Positions 42,816 through 50,284 of a DNA stretch of 64,000 nt are shown here, piece after piece (positions within the stretch are counted from its first letter, which is position 1; every line of letters starts with the position of its first letter). The notes below the pieces were generated by a model. That model saw nothing but the letters and a program-made list of their open reading frames with translations. It had not been told where the DNA came from and ran no database searches. The stretch covers positions 1 through 64,000 of the forward strand of contig JBFWYD010000016.1 of NCBI GenBank assembly GCA_050186825.1. Direction: 5' to 3'. Origin of the DNA: NORP233 sp050186825 (lineage in GTDB: Bacteria; Planctomycetota; J058). A program made the position numbers and the translations under genes.

Positions 42816-43334
42816 CTAGTTGCCGAGGACGTAGGCGACGCCCCGGGTGGGAAACCCGACCCACGTCCCGCAGCGCGGGCACTGCCCGCGCGTCCCGGGC
42901 TGAGCCCTGAGCGTTACGCGGCAGGTCGGGCACCCGTAGTCCCAGGTGTTCGAGTCGGCGGGCTGAGGCTGCGGCTGGTAGCCGGGCTGGGGCTCGTAAC
43001 GGCCGCGCTGGGGCTGCGGCTGGTAGGCCGGCTGCTGCTCGTAGTAGCCGCGCTGCGGCTGGGGCTGATACGCGGGCTGCGGCTGGTAGCCGGGCTGGTA
43101 GGCCTGCGCCCGGTAGCGGGCGGCCTTCGCCCGCTCGTGCTCGACCATGACGTCGCCGGTCCGCTGGATCGCCTGGCGGCTCGTCTCGCCGATCTCGTGG
43201 ACCTGGGCCTCGTAGGCGCGCGCCTCGGCCTCGGTCATGGGCCGCTCGTCGGCCGCGTAGTGCGGCATGCACCCGACCAGGGCGAGGGCCACCAAGCTGC
43301 CGAGGAGCGGGACCAGGTTCCTGTTCCGGTTCAT
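42816..43334 (-). CDS. Lipoprotein with Gln/Pro/Tyr repeats and zinc ribbon
   Basis: 172 residues from ATG 43334, preceded by CGGAGG. Lipobox LALVGC with Cys22. A helical region is followed by tandem YQPQPQRG-type repeats (about 85-130), then a C-terminal zinc ribbon with CPTC and CPRC. A zinc ribbon on an exported lipoprotein is unusual. The repeats are encoded by near-identical 36-48 bp units, so copy number may vary. Surface or periplasmic display is likely. Confidence 0.65.
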   Translation of the reverse strand: MNRNRNLVPLLGSLVALALVGCMPHYAADERPMTEAEARAYEAQVHEIGETSRQAIQRTGDVMVEHERAKAARYRAQAYQPGYQPQPAYQPQPQRGYYEQQPAYQPQPQRGRYEPQPGYQPQPQPADSNTWDYGCPTCRVTLRAQPGTRGQCPRCGTWVGFPTRGVAYVLGN

Positions 43335-43415
43335 GAGGCCTCCGGTGCCGTTCGGCATTTAGTTCAGCATGGCGGTCGCAATTGCAGAACGCAAGCCTCC
43401 ATACGATCCGGCCCC

Positions 43416-43775
43416 ATGGCCCGAAAGAAGCGGACGCCGGTGGATCAGCGGGTTGCGGCGAGGCTTCGCAGCCTGCGAGAGGCCCAAGGTCTCAGCCAGG
43501 CCGAGACCGCGCGGCGGGCTGGGATCGCGCGCAGCCACCTGTCGCAGATCGAGAGCGGCGTCGTGGTCCCGTCGATCGTGACGGCCGACGGGCTCGCGAC
43601 GGCCCTTGGGATCACGTTCGCGCAGCTCGTGGAGGAGGAGCCAGAAAAGAGCGCTCCGGATCCGGCCGACGCGATCGCCCGCCGGCTGCGCGAGCGGGGG
43701 CCCGCGTGGGTCAAGGCCGTGAAGAGCTACCTGGCCACCTTGGACGAGATCGCCGGGGCGGACGGCAAGGGGTAG
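43416..43775 (+). CDS. XRE-family regulator
   Basis: 119 residues from ATG 43416. HTH at about residues 10-65: RLRSLREAQGLSQAETARRAG then ARSHLSQIESGVVVPSIVTA. The C-terminal helix is charged. Paralogue of the regulator at 6531-6911, which suggests that two regulatory circuits of common origin exist in one element. It is divergent from the lipoprotein gene and may control it or the recombination cassette downstream. Between 43776 and 44001 (226 bp) no convincing gene is present. Confidence 0.85.
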   Translation: MARKKRTPVDQRVAARLRSLREAQGLSQAETARRAGIARSHLSQIESGVVVPSIVTADGLATALGITFAQLVEEEPEKSAPDPADAIARRLRERGPAWVKAVKSYLATLDEIAGADGKG

Positions 43776-44001
43776 GAGGCCTCGACGCCCGATGCCCGAG
43801 GAGGCGCACGCCGCGACGCGAGCCGCCGCAGCTTCCGCGAGGCCTCGTCTCCCAAGGGCGCCGACACACCCAAACCGGCGCTCGCTTCCTCCGCGCGGCG
43901 TGTGGTGGTCAGGACTTGCGGTCGAAGCCGGCTGGCGAAAGTGGCGAGAACTTCCCGCCAGTGGACACTCCGACGTCGGCTCGCCCCGGCGGAGGAAGTC
44001 C

Positions 44002-44400
44002 ATGATCGACCCCAGCGAGACCACCCAGCTCCTGTTCCTGGCCGGGGCCGTGAGTAGGTACTTCGTCCGCAACGCCCGCATGCCTGGCGCCAGCGTCGGC
44101 GGAGACGCACTCTCTAGGATCCGAGTCAGGAACTCCTTCCGCACTCAGCGCGACGAGGCGCGGCGAGTGGTCCTGCGGCAGCTCGGCCTGTCGCGCGGGC
44201 GCTCTTTCCCGACTTCCGCCCTGGCCACCAGGGGCCAGCACCGTCGTGCAGCTCGCCTGCGCCCGACCCGGTCCTCTCGCGCTGGCCGTCGCGCGACCTC
44301 GGGCGCTGGAGGTAGCAGCGACCCGCCGTCAGGCGACGGAGGCTCCGACTCAGACTCAGACCCATGTCGTAGCAGTTCGGGCTCGCGGAGGCTGGCATGA
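44002..44400 (+). CDS. X-type protein (copy 1)
   Basis: 132 residues. GGAGGAAG precedes ATG 44002. Helical N-terminus (ETTQLLFLAGAVSRYFVRNA), then Arg/Ser-rich sequence and the tail SDPPSGDGGSDSDSDP (DNA motif at 44320). The TGA is inside ATGA at 44397, where the Y-type gene starts. Same order as copy 2 (45044-45535). The Arg-rich stretch in the +1 frame also reads plausibly (LALAVARPRALEVAATRRQA), so the exact frame in the second half is not certain. Confidence 0.5.
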   Translation: MIDPSETTQLLFLAGAVSRYFVRNARMPGASVGGDALSRIRVRNSFRTQRDEARRVVLRQLGLSRGRSFPTSALATRGQHRRAARLRPTRSSRAGRRATSGAGGSSDPPSGDGGSDSDSDPCRSSSGSRRLA

Positions 44401-44657
44401 GCCGCCGCCCCAAGCAGCCCGTCTCCAGCGAGCCCGCTAGCGGCGCAGCGCAGCGTCGCGGTCGCGCCTCGATTCAGATCGAGGTCCGCCCCTTCGAGCG
44501 CTCCTACGAGGACCTGCTCGACGCTCTCCTGGTCCTCGCCGAGGAGCACCTCCGCGCCGGCGAAGCACCTTCCCCCTTCACCCACCCTGAGGCCGGTGAC
44601 CAGCCGGTCTCTTTCACCCCTCCTACAAGAGGAGAGTCTCATGGTTCGCCGTCGTGA
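44397..44657 (+). CDS. Y-type small protein (copy 1)
   Basis: 86 residues, ATG overlapping the X stop and preceded by CGGAGG. The core IQIEVRPFERSYEDLLDALL followed by VLAEEHLRAG aligns with the 57-residue protein at 45532-45705 (LDLKV...ADALLDALADFLVEAW). A strand plus helix is predicted. It overlaps the start of the resolvase-like gene. Role in recombination is inferred from position only. Confidence 0.55.
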   Translation: MSRRPKQPVSSEPASGAAQRRGRASIQIEVRPFERSYEDLLDALLVLAEEHLRAGEAPSPFTHPEAGDQPVSFTPPTRGESHGSPS

Positions 44658-45054
44658 TCGCCGCTCCGCCTCCAAGACCGCCAAGCGCGTAGCCGTCTAC
44701 ACGCGGTCCCCGCTCCGGTCGGGTCCTGCCAGCCGCACTCGGCAGGAGCGGGTCTGCCGCGACCACGCGGCCCACCAGGGCTGGAAGGTCGTTCGGGTGA
44801 TTCGCGAGATCGGCTGCGGCGCGGCTGAGGAGGACTCCTCGATCTTCGAGGCCACCCTCGAGGCGGCCAAGCGCGGCGACTTCGATCTCGTGGTGGCAGC
44901 CGATCGCAGCAGGCTCGGGAGGGTGAGCGGGGACCCGGCAAGGCGACTGCGCCAGCTTCAGGAGGCCGGCGTCCAAGTGGTCTTCCTGCAGGAGGCCTGC
45001 GAGATCGGTGATTCGCTGCTGGGGGCTTCTGGTGGGGTGGGCCATGAGCAGTAG
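44641..45054 (+). CDS. Stand-alone serine-recombinase N-terminal domain, variant active site
   Basis: 137 residues from ATG 44641, after GAGGAGAG. It aligns with the catalytic domain of the full recombinase at 45814: RVAVYTRSPLRSG for AVAYARCSTDLQ, DFDLVVAADRSRLGR for RGLVVIWDRSRLAR. The position of the catalytic Ser holds Pro, with Ser one residue earlier. The protein ends right after the resolvase domain, so recombinase and zinc-ribbon domains are missing. Probably a degenerate or regulatory copy. Overlaps genes on both sides. Confidence 0.7.
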   Translation: MVRRRDRRSASKTAKRVAVYTRSPLRSGPASRTRQERVCRDHAAHQGWKVVRVIREIGCGAAEEDSSIFEATLEAAKRGDFDLVVAADRSRLGRVSGDPARRLRQLQEAGVQVVFLQEACEIGDSLLGASGGVGHEQ

Positions 45055-45535
45055 CGCAATGATGCGTCCCTCGATTCGCGATCAGGCACCCCGCAGCGGG
45101 CTCAACCCGGAGCCGGTTCGTGTCGTTCGCCTCGATCTGCGCGAACTCACGGGCCTGTTCTGCGCGGGGGACGGCCTGAGCTTCTCGGACCTTGGCGACG
45201 CCCCTGGCGCTGAAGCCGTGAGCGTCGAGCGCGTCAGCATCAGGATCGTCGTCCCGACCCCTGCCCGGGGCTCTTTCCCCCGCACGCGGCGAACGCACCA
45301 CACCGCCCCTCAGGGCGCTCTCCTTCGCCGTAGTCGCCGTGGTCGCCGTGCCGGCCCTCAGCACCGGCGCGCTGCCCGTGCCCGCCCGGCGCGTTCGCGC
45401 CGGTCCTCCCGGCCGGCTGCGCGTCGCTCGGTCAGGGGCGGTGGTGGAGGAGATCCGCCGGGAGACGGAGGCGCCACGTCTGATTCCAGTCGCGCTCATG
45501 GTTCGCGGTCGGCTTCGGCCGGGGTGCTGCCATGA
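45044..45535 (+). CDS. X-type protein (copy 2)
   Basis: 163 residues from ATG 45044, overlapping the resolvase-like gene by 11 bp. N-terminal alpha/beta segment (PVRVVRLDLRELTGLF, VSVERVSIRIVVPTPA), an Arg-rich middle and the tail GGGDPPGDGGATSDS (DNA motif at 45452), ending in ATGA with the next gene. The DNA of the Arg-rich part aligns with copy 1 over about 90 bp. The +1 frame (GALPVPARRVRAG, VVEEIRRETEAP) is also protein-like there. Confidence 0.45.
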   Translation: MSSSAMMRPSIRDQAPRSGLNPEPVRVVRLDLRELTGLFCAGDGLSFSDLGDAPGAEAVSVERVSIRIVVPTPARGSFPRTRRTHHTAPQGALLRRSRRGRRAGPQHRRAARARPARSRRSSRPAARRSVRGGGGGDPPGDGGATSDSSRAHGSRSASAGVLP

Positions 45536-45705
45536 GCCGCGCGAGCGGCGACCAGGGCCGCGACCGCGACAGCTTGGACCTGAAGGTCCTCAGAGCCGGG
45601 ACCGAGGGCGACGCCGACGCCCTCTTGGACGCCCTCGCGGACTTCTTGGTCGAGGCCTGGCTCCGGGAGAGCGGCCTGGACGAACCGCAGGGAGGCGACT
45701 TGTGA
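45532..45705 (+). CDS. Y-type small protein (copy 2)
   Basis: 57 residues, ATG overlapping the X stop. It starts MSRASGDQGRDRD, then LDLKVLRAGTEGDADALLDA and a helix ending VEAWLRESGLDE. Homologous to the Y protein at 44397. Acidic overall. It lies directly upstream of the full recombinase, separated by a perfect 13-bp hairpin. Small size and linkage would fit a recombination helper, which is speculation. Confidence 0.55.
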   Translation: MSRASGDQGRDRDSLDLKVLRAGTEGDADALLDALADFLVEAWLRESGLDEPQGGDL

Positions 45706-45748
45706 GCGAGGAGTGGATCGACCCACGCGCCGGATGTACATCGAGGCA

Positions 45749-45780
45749 GGCCGGCAGCGAGCGCCAACTCGCTGCCGGCC
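45749..45780 (+). promoter_or_regulatory. 13-bp perfect hairpin upstream of the recombinase gene
   Basis: GGCCGGCAGCGAG (45749-45761) pairs exactly with CTCGCTGCCGGCC (45768-45780) around a CGCCAA loop. It ends 33 bp before the recombinase ATG, with the ribosome-binding site (GAGGAGGTCC) downstream. There is no T-tract. An attenuator or operator controlling recombinase expression is likely. Confidence 0.6.
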
Positions 45781-45813
45781 CTGACCACAGCAGACCTAAT
45801 GAGGAGGTCCACC

Positions 45814-47571
45814 ATGGCTGAGCGCCACGCTACCCGTACGCCCGATTCCAGTCTGCCCCGCGTGGCCGTGGCCTACGCTCGCTGCTCGACCGACCTCCAG
45901 GAAAACTCGGTCGAGGACCAGCTCGCGGCGATCCGCGAGTGGTGCGAGCGAGAGCGGATCGAGTTGCTCGACACCTTCCAGGACGACGGGGTCTCCGGCA
46001 GTAAGCTCTCGCGCCGTGGTCTCGACCGCATGCGCCAGCACCTCGCTACCCACGCGGACCGCGGGCTCGTGGTGATCTGGGATCGAAGCCGCCTCGCTCG
46101 CCCCGACTTCGGCGAAGACGGCGTCGCCCTCGAGCGCGAGATCCTGGGCACGGGCTGGCGGCTCCACTTCCTGTCCGGCTCGCGCCTCACGGGCGACCCC
46201 TTCGTCGACGGCCTCGTCGGCTACGTCGAACACAGCCAAAACGGGAAGTTCCTTCGCGACTTGGGGAAGAACGTGATCCGCGGGATCAGCTCCCGAGTGC
46301 GCGAGGGTGGCGTCGTGATCGGGCCCACGCCCTACGGCTACGTCCGCCGGGTGACCTGGCCGAACTCCTCCGTCCAGGTCGTCCCGCGTGGCGTCAAGCT
46401 CTCCGCGAAGGAGGCCATGTCGGTCGAGCTGATCCCGGGCGAGGAGAGTGAGGTCGAAACCGTCCGCTGGATCTACGAGCAGTACGTTCGAGGGGGCGTG
46501 GCGGTCGCGGCGCTCGCCGGCGACTTGAACGCTCGCAGTCTTCCGTCGCCGCGAGGCGGCCCTTGGACCACGACCACGCTCTTGGCCTTGATCAAGAACC
46601 CGACCTACGCCGGCGACCTGGTCTGGAACCGCGAGACGGACGGCTCCTTCGTCTGCCTGAGGGACGGGGCAGCGCGAGAGAAGAAGCGGCGCGGCGTCGA
46701 GAAGAACGATCCCAAGGACTGGGTGATCAAGCGCGACGACCACCCGGCGCTGGTCGACCGGGAGACGTGGCAGGCGGCCAACGATCTCCTCAAGGAGCGC
46801 GGCAGCTCCAAGGGCGGCCAGCGCCGCGCCGCCACCCGGTATCCCTTGAGCGGACTCCTCCACTGCTCCCACTGCGGCGGCCTCATGGCTGGTAGCAGCC
46901 GCGCGCGAGGGGGCGAGGTCAGGGACCTCAGGTACATCTGCGTGAGCTACGCGGCCGAGCGCCTGTGCCGCCCGTTCTCCCTGGCGGCCCCGCGGCTCGA
47001 ACGGATCGTTCTCCGCAAGCTCCAGGACGCCTACGGGCACCTCGCTGCGCTTCCGGCCCTCCACGAGAAGGTGCTCAAGAAGCTCAAGCGGCGCCTCCCC
47101 CACCGTCTGCCCCTCCAGAACCTAGGGGATCTCGAGCGGCAGGCCTCGCAACTCAAGCGAAAGATCGAGCAGGCCATGGAGAACTTGGCCGTCGTGCCCA
47201 AGTCCTTGGCCGCGGACCTGGGCGCCAAGATCGAGGCCTGGGTCGCGGAGCACGAGGAGGTCGAGTCCCAGCTCCGCGAGGCCAGGAAGCACGCGCCTGC
47301 GCAGGTGGACCTCGAGCGGGCGGTGGCCGAGGCGACCAACCTCCTGCACCGGCTCGAGGAGACGGGTGCGGGCGCCCCTCGCGCCGAGCTGCGCAGCCTC
47401 TTCCACGCCGCGGTCGAGCGGATCGAGCTGGACTTCACGAGCCGCGCCTCGAAGAAGGGCAACCGCACCTTCTACGACCCCACCAGCGGGCGGATCTGGG
47501 TCAAGCAGCCGCTCGCGCTCTTCGACGCCGGGCACCCCGAGGCGCTCGGGTGTATGGCGCACAACGAAGGA
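45814..47571 (+). CDS. Large serine recombinase, no stop codon at element end
   Basis: 586 residues to the inferred junction. GAGGAGGTCC precedes ATG 45814. Resolvase domain (17-165) with YARCST and nucleophile Ser25, and DRSRLAR. Recombinase domain (about 180-290), zinc ribbon with C351, C354, C376 and C385, then a coiled coil (about 430-520). The tail WVKQPLALFDAGHPEALG is where relatives usually end, but no stop follows. The frame continues through chromosomal sequence into the transketolase gene (stop at 48651). It presumably integrates and excises this element. The attachment site must lie at or just after its 3' end. Confidence 0.88.
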
Positions 47572-47575
47572 ACTT
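47551..47575. other. Inferred right attachment junction
   Basis: Left of here the sequence encodes the recombinase C-terminus. Right of here, on the opposite strand, it encodes the conserved start of a Y1 transposase. The switch falls between about 47551 and 47575. The exact core cannot be fixed without the left end or an empty site. Confidence 0.5.
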
Positions 47576-47641
47576 CCTGTCCGTGCAGCGCCGGGTCACC
47601 AAGTACGTGGCGCCCGCGATCAGCCTGCGAGACCTGGCCAT
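47567..47641 (-). pseudogene. 5' fragment of a REP-associated Y1 (IS200-like) transposase
   Basis: Twenty-five codons from ATG 47641: MARSRRLIAGATYLVTRRCT then DRKFL. This is the standard opening of REP-associated tyrosine (Y1, PF01797-type) transposases. After Leu25 the sequence departs from the family, where the recombinase end begins. The HUH and catalytic Tyr regions are absent from the window and would be expected at the far left end of the element. Confidence 0.6.
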
Positions 47642-47709
47642 GCGCCGGTCCGTGCAAGGGGCTGACCAGCGCGAGGGCTGCGACTTCAGGGGGCGGTTCG
47701 TCTCGCGGT

Positions 47710-47756
47710 GGGCAAGATCTGCCCATCGGTTTCGTGTCAGCGGGCAAGATCTGCCC
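47710..47756. repeat. Two REP-like near-palindromes
   Basis: GGGCAAGATCTGCCC occurs at 47710-47724 and 47742-47756. Each is close to a perfect palindrome centred on AGATCT. They lie 69 bp upstream of the Y1 transposase start, where REP-type substrates of such enzymes are commonly found. The stretch 47642-47838 otherwise contains no supported gene. Confidence 0.5.
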
Positions 47757-47838
47757 CTCCGACAGCCCACGACGAGGAGGGAGGTGGGGGCCCTCCGGCC
47801 GCCGCGGGGGGTGGGCCGGGTCAGCTACCATTGCGCGC

Positions 47839-48651
47839 GTGGTGGACCTCCGCTCCTTCGCGCGCCAGCTGCGGCAGATCGTGCTCGAGGAGTCCCACCG
47901 GGCGCACGTGGGGCATATCGGGTCCTCGCTGGGGATCGCCGAGCTCCTGGCCGTGCTCTATGGGGAGTTGCTGCGCGCCGAGTCGCCCGAGGACCCCGGG
48001 CGGGATCGCTTCGTGCTCGGCAAGGGGCACGCGGCGCTCGCGCTCTACGCCGCCCTGCACCTGCGCGGCTGGCTCACGCGCGATGAGCTGCGCGGCTACT
48101 GCGCCGACGGGTCGCTGCTCGGCGTCCATCCCGAGCCGCACCAGCGGGGGGTGGACTTCGGGACCGGGTCCCTGGGGCACGCGCTGCCGCTGGCCTGCGG
48201 CGCTGCGCTCGGGGCGCGGCTCCAGGGGTCCGGGCGGCGCGTGTTCGCGCTGCTCTCGGACGCCGAGTGCAACGAGGGCTCCGTGTGGGAGGCCGCGGCC
48301 TTCGCCGCGCACCAGCGGCTCACGCAGCTCGTGGCGCTGATCGACGACAACGGGCAACAGGCCCTCGGGCGCACCCGCGACATCCTCCACCCCGCGAGCC
48401 TCGCCGAGCGCTGGCGCGGCTTCGGCTGGACCGTGCGCGAGGCGGACGGCCACGAGCCGGGCGCCCTACGCGAGGCCCTGAGCGGGCTGGAGCGGCTCGA
48501 GCGGCCGCTGGTGGTCGTGGCCCGGACCGTCCTCGGCAAGGGCGTGTCCTTCATGGAGGGCCAGGTCAAGTGGCACTACTGGCCCATGTCGGAGGCCGAG
48601 TACGCCCAGGCCATGGCCGAGGTCTCGGGCGTGGGCGAGGTGGGCGGGTGA
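47839..48651 (+). CDS. Transketolase, N-terminal (TPP-binding) subunit
   Basis: 270 residues from GTG 47839 (GTG 47842 equally possible). Motifs: HVGHIGSSLGIAELLAVLYG, DRFVLGKGHAALALYAAL, GSLGHALPLACGAALG, and the thiamine diphosphate motif from LSDAECNEGS to IDDNGQQ. Two-subunit transketolases transfer ketol groups, and in glycan clusters they often make unusual sugar precursors. The upstream recombinase frame is continuous with this gene, so its own promoter and ribosome site are unclear. GTGA overlap with the C-terminal subunit. Confidence 0.9.
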   Translation: MVDLRSFARQLRQIVLEESHRAHVGHIGSSLGIAELLAVLYGELLRAESPEDPGRDRFVLGKGHAALALYAALHLRGWLTRDELRGYCADGSLLGVHPEPHQRGVDFGTGSLGHALPLACGAALGARLQGSGRRVFALLSDAECNEGSVWEAAAFAAHQRLTQLVALIDDNGQQALGRTRDILHPASLAERWRGFGWTVREADGHEPGALREALSGLERLERPLVVVARTVLGKGVSFMEGQVKWHYWPMSEAEYAQAMAEVSGVGEVGG

Positions 48652-49565
48652 GGCGCCCCTTCCTCGCCGCCCTGGTCGAGCTCGCGCGCCAGGACCCGCG
48701 CGTCGCGCTCCTCGTGGCCGACCTCGGCTACACCGTGGTCGAGCCCTTCGCCGAGGCCTTCCCCGCCCGCTTCTTCAACGTGGGCGTGGCCGAGCAGAAC
48801 CTGATCGGCGTCGCCACCGGGCTGGCCGAGGCGGGCTTCATCCCCTTCTGCTACTCGATCGCGACCTTCGCGGCGCTGCGCCCCTACGAGTTCATCCGCA
48901 ACGGCCCCGCGCTCCACGGCCTGCCCGTGCGGATCGTGGGCGCCGGCGGCGGGCTGGAGTACGGGCCCGCGGGCGCCACGCATCACGCGCTCGAGGACGT
49001 GGGCGTGCTCCGCACCCTGCCCGGCCTGCGCGTGCTCGCGCCGGCCGACTCGCCCCAGGCCGTGGCCGCGCTGCGCGCGAGCTGGGACCTGCCCGGGCCC
49101 ACCTACTACCGACTCGGCAAGGACGACCAGGCGCTGCTGCCCGGCCTCGAGGGACGCTTCCGGCTCGATCAGGTCGAGTGCGTGCGCGAGGGCGCGGACC
49201 TGGCGCTCCTCGCCCTGGGCGCGATCGCCAGCGAGACCCTGCGCGCGGCCGATCGGCTCGCGCGCGAGGGGATCTCGGCGCGCGTGGTCGTCGTGCCCCA
49301 GCTCGCCCCCGCGCCCGACGCCGCCCTGCGCGAGGTGCTCGGGGACGTCCCGCTCGCGCTCACCCACGAGGCGCACGTCCCTGCCGGCGGGCTGGGCTCG
49401 CTCGTGGCCGAGGTCATCGCGGAGGCGGGGCTCCAGTGCCGCCTGGTGCGCTGCGCGGCGCGGCCGCTCGCGACGCCGCAGACCGGGAGCCGCGACTTCC
49501 TGCGCCGTGCCCACGGGATCTCGGCCGAAGACGTGGCCGCGCGCGCGCGCGAGGCGCTGGCGTGA
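48648..49565 (+). CDS. Transketolase, C-terminal (pyrimidine-binding) subunit
   Basis: 305 residues, GTG overlapping the previous stop. PYR domain with ARFFNVGVAEQNLIGVATGL, containing the Glu that activates TPP, then FCYSIATFAALRPYEFIRNG, and a transketolase C-terminal domain (about 185-300). It completes the split enzyme with the preceding gene. The next gene also overlaps by 4 bp (GTGA), placing the enzyme in an operon with glycosyltransfer genes. Confidence 0.9.
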   Translation: MRRPFLAALVELARQDPRVALLVADLGYTVVEPFAEAFPARFFNVGVAEQNLIGVATGLAEAGFIPFCYSIATFAALRPYEFIRNGPALHGLPVRIVGAGGGLEYGPAGATHHALEDVGVLRTLPGLRVLAPADSPQAVAALRASWDLPGPTYYRLGKDDQALLPGLEGRFRLDQVECVREGADLALLALGAIASETLRAADRLAREGISARVVVVPQLAPAPDAALREVLGDVPLALTHEAHVPAGGLGSLVAEVIAEAGLQCRLVRCAARPLATPQTGSRDFLRRAHGISAEDVAARAREALA

Positions 49566-50284
49566 GCGACGCCGTTCCGCCTTCTGGCCAGCCCTCTGGC
49601 CCGCGCTCCGTCTCGGTGGTCCTGCCCGTCTACCGCCAGGCCGATCACATCGGCCTCGTGGTCGAGGAGTACCTCCAGGCGCTCGCGCGCGTGCCCGTCC
49701 CGACCCAGCTCCTGCTCGCGCCCAACGGGCCGCGCGACGAGACCCACGCGGCCTGCGCCGAGCTCGCCCGCCGCCACGCCGGGGTCGAGCTCGTCGATTG
49801 CCCGCGGGCCGGCTGGGGCGCGGCCGTGCGCGCCGGGCTCGCCGCCGCCACCGGCGACCTGCTCTGCTACACCAACTCGGCGCGCACCGCGCCCGAGGAC
49901 CTGGTGCTGCTCCTCCTCTACGCGCTGGCCTACCCCGAGGTGGTGGTCAAGGCGAACCGCAAGGTGCGCGAGGGGCGGCTGCGCAGGCTCGGCTCGCTGG
50001 CCTACAACCTCGAGTGCCGGGCGCTCTTCGACCTCTCGCAGTGGGACCTGAACGGGACGCCCAAGGTCTTCTCGCGCGCCGCGCATCCGGCCTTGCTCGA
50101 GCTCGAGCGCGAGGACGACCTGATCGACCTCGAGTTCAACGTGCGCTGCCGGCGCGAGGGCTACCGCATGATCGAGGTGCCGCTCTTCTCCAGCCGCCGG
50201 CACGGGGGGAAGAGCACCACCAACTGGCGGACCGCCCTCCGCCTCTACTCGGGCGCCCTGCGCCTGCGCCAGGGCGAGCCGTGA
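49562..50284 (+). CDS. Family 2 glycosyltransferase
   Basis: 240 residues, GTG overlapping the previous stop. GT-A fold: VSVVLPVYRQADHIGLVVEE at the nucleotide-binding N-terminus, GWGAAVRAGLAAATGDLLCY, and NSAR in place of the usual DxD. A C-terminal RRHGGKST segment is typical of dolichol-phosphate-mannose synthase-like GT2 enzymes. No membrane helices. The replaced DxD (TNSART) is unusual and may alter metal use. Probably transfers a sugar in the surface-glycan pathway of this operon. Confidence 0.8.
   Translation: MSDAVPPSGQPSGPRSVSVVLPVYRQADHIGLVVEEYLQALARVPVPTQLLLAPNGPRDETHAACAELARRHAGVELVDCPRAGWGAAVRAGLAAATGDLLCYTNSARTAPEDLVLLLLYALAYPEVVVKANRKVREGRLRRLGSLAYNLECRALFDLSQWDLNGTPKVFSRAAHPALLELEREDDLIDLEFNVRCRREGYRMIEVPLFSSRRHGGKSTTNWRTALRLYSGALRLRQGEP

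Larger units (their letters stand above)
1..47571. mobile_element. Right-hand part of a large integrative element
   Basis: The block ends on the right with a large serine recombinase and contains a primase-helicase, a RepA-like ATPase, excisionase-like HTH proteins, phage-type adenine methylases and many restriction or toxin-like genes. This is the content expected of an integrative element or plasmid-like prophage. No capsid, portal or terminase gene was seen, so a phage is not supported. The right boundary is placed where the recombinase reading frame meets the first 25 codons of an opposite-strand REP-associated transposase (47567-47641). The left boundary and the remainder of that transposase are not in the window. 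Boundary positions are inferred to within roughly 20 bp. Confidence 0.7.

Noticed and set aside
42950..43110. Possible CRISPR-like repeats
   Set aside because: Direct repeats here encode Pro/Gln/Tyr units of a lipoprotein. They are contiguous and in frame, without spacers.
45702..45821. 39-codon frame (VSEEWIDPRAG) between Y copy 2 and the recombinase
   Set aside because: It consists largely of the hairpin and the recombinase ribosome-binding site and ends inside the recombinase start.
1..47571. Prophage
   Set aside because: Methylases, primase and recombinase fit a phage, but no capsid, portal, terminase, tail or lysis gene could be found.
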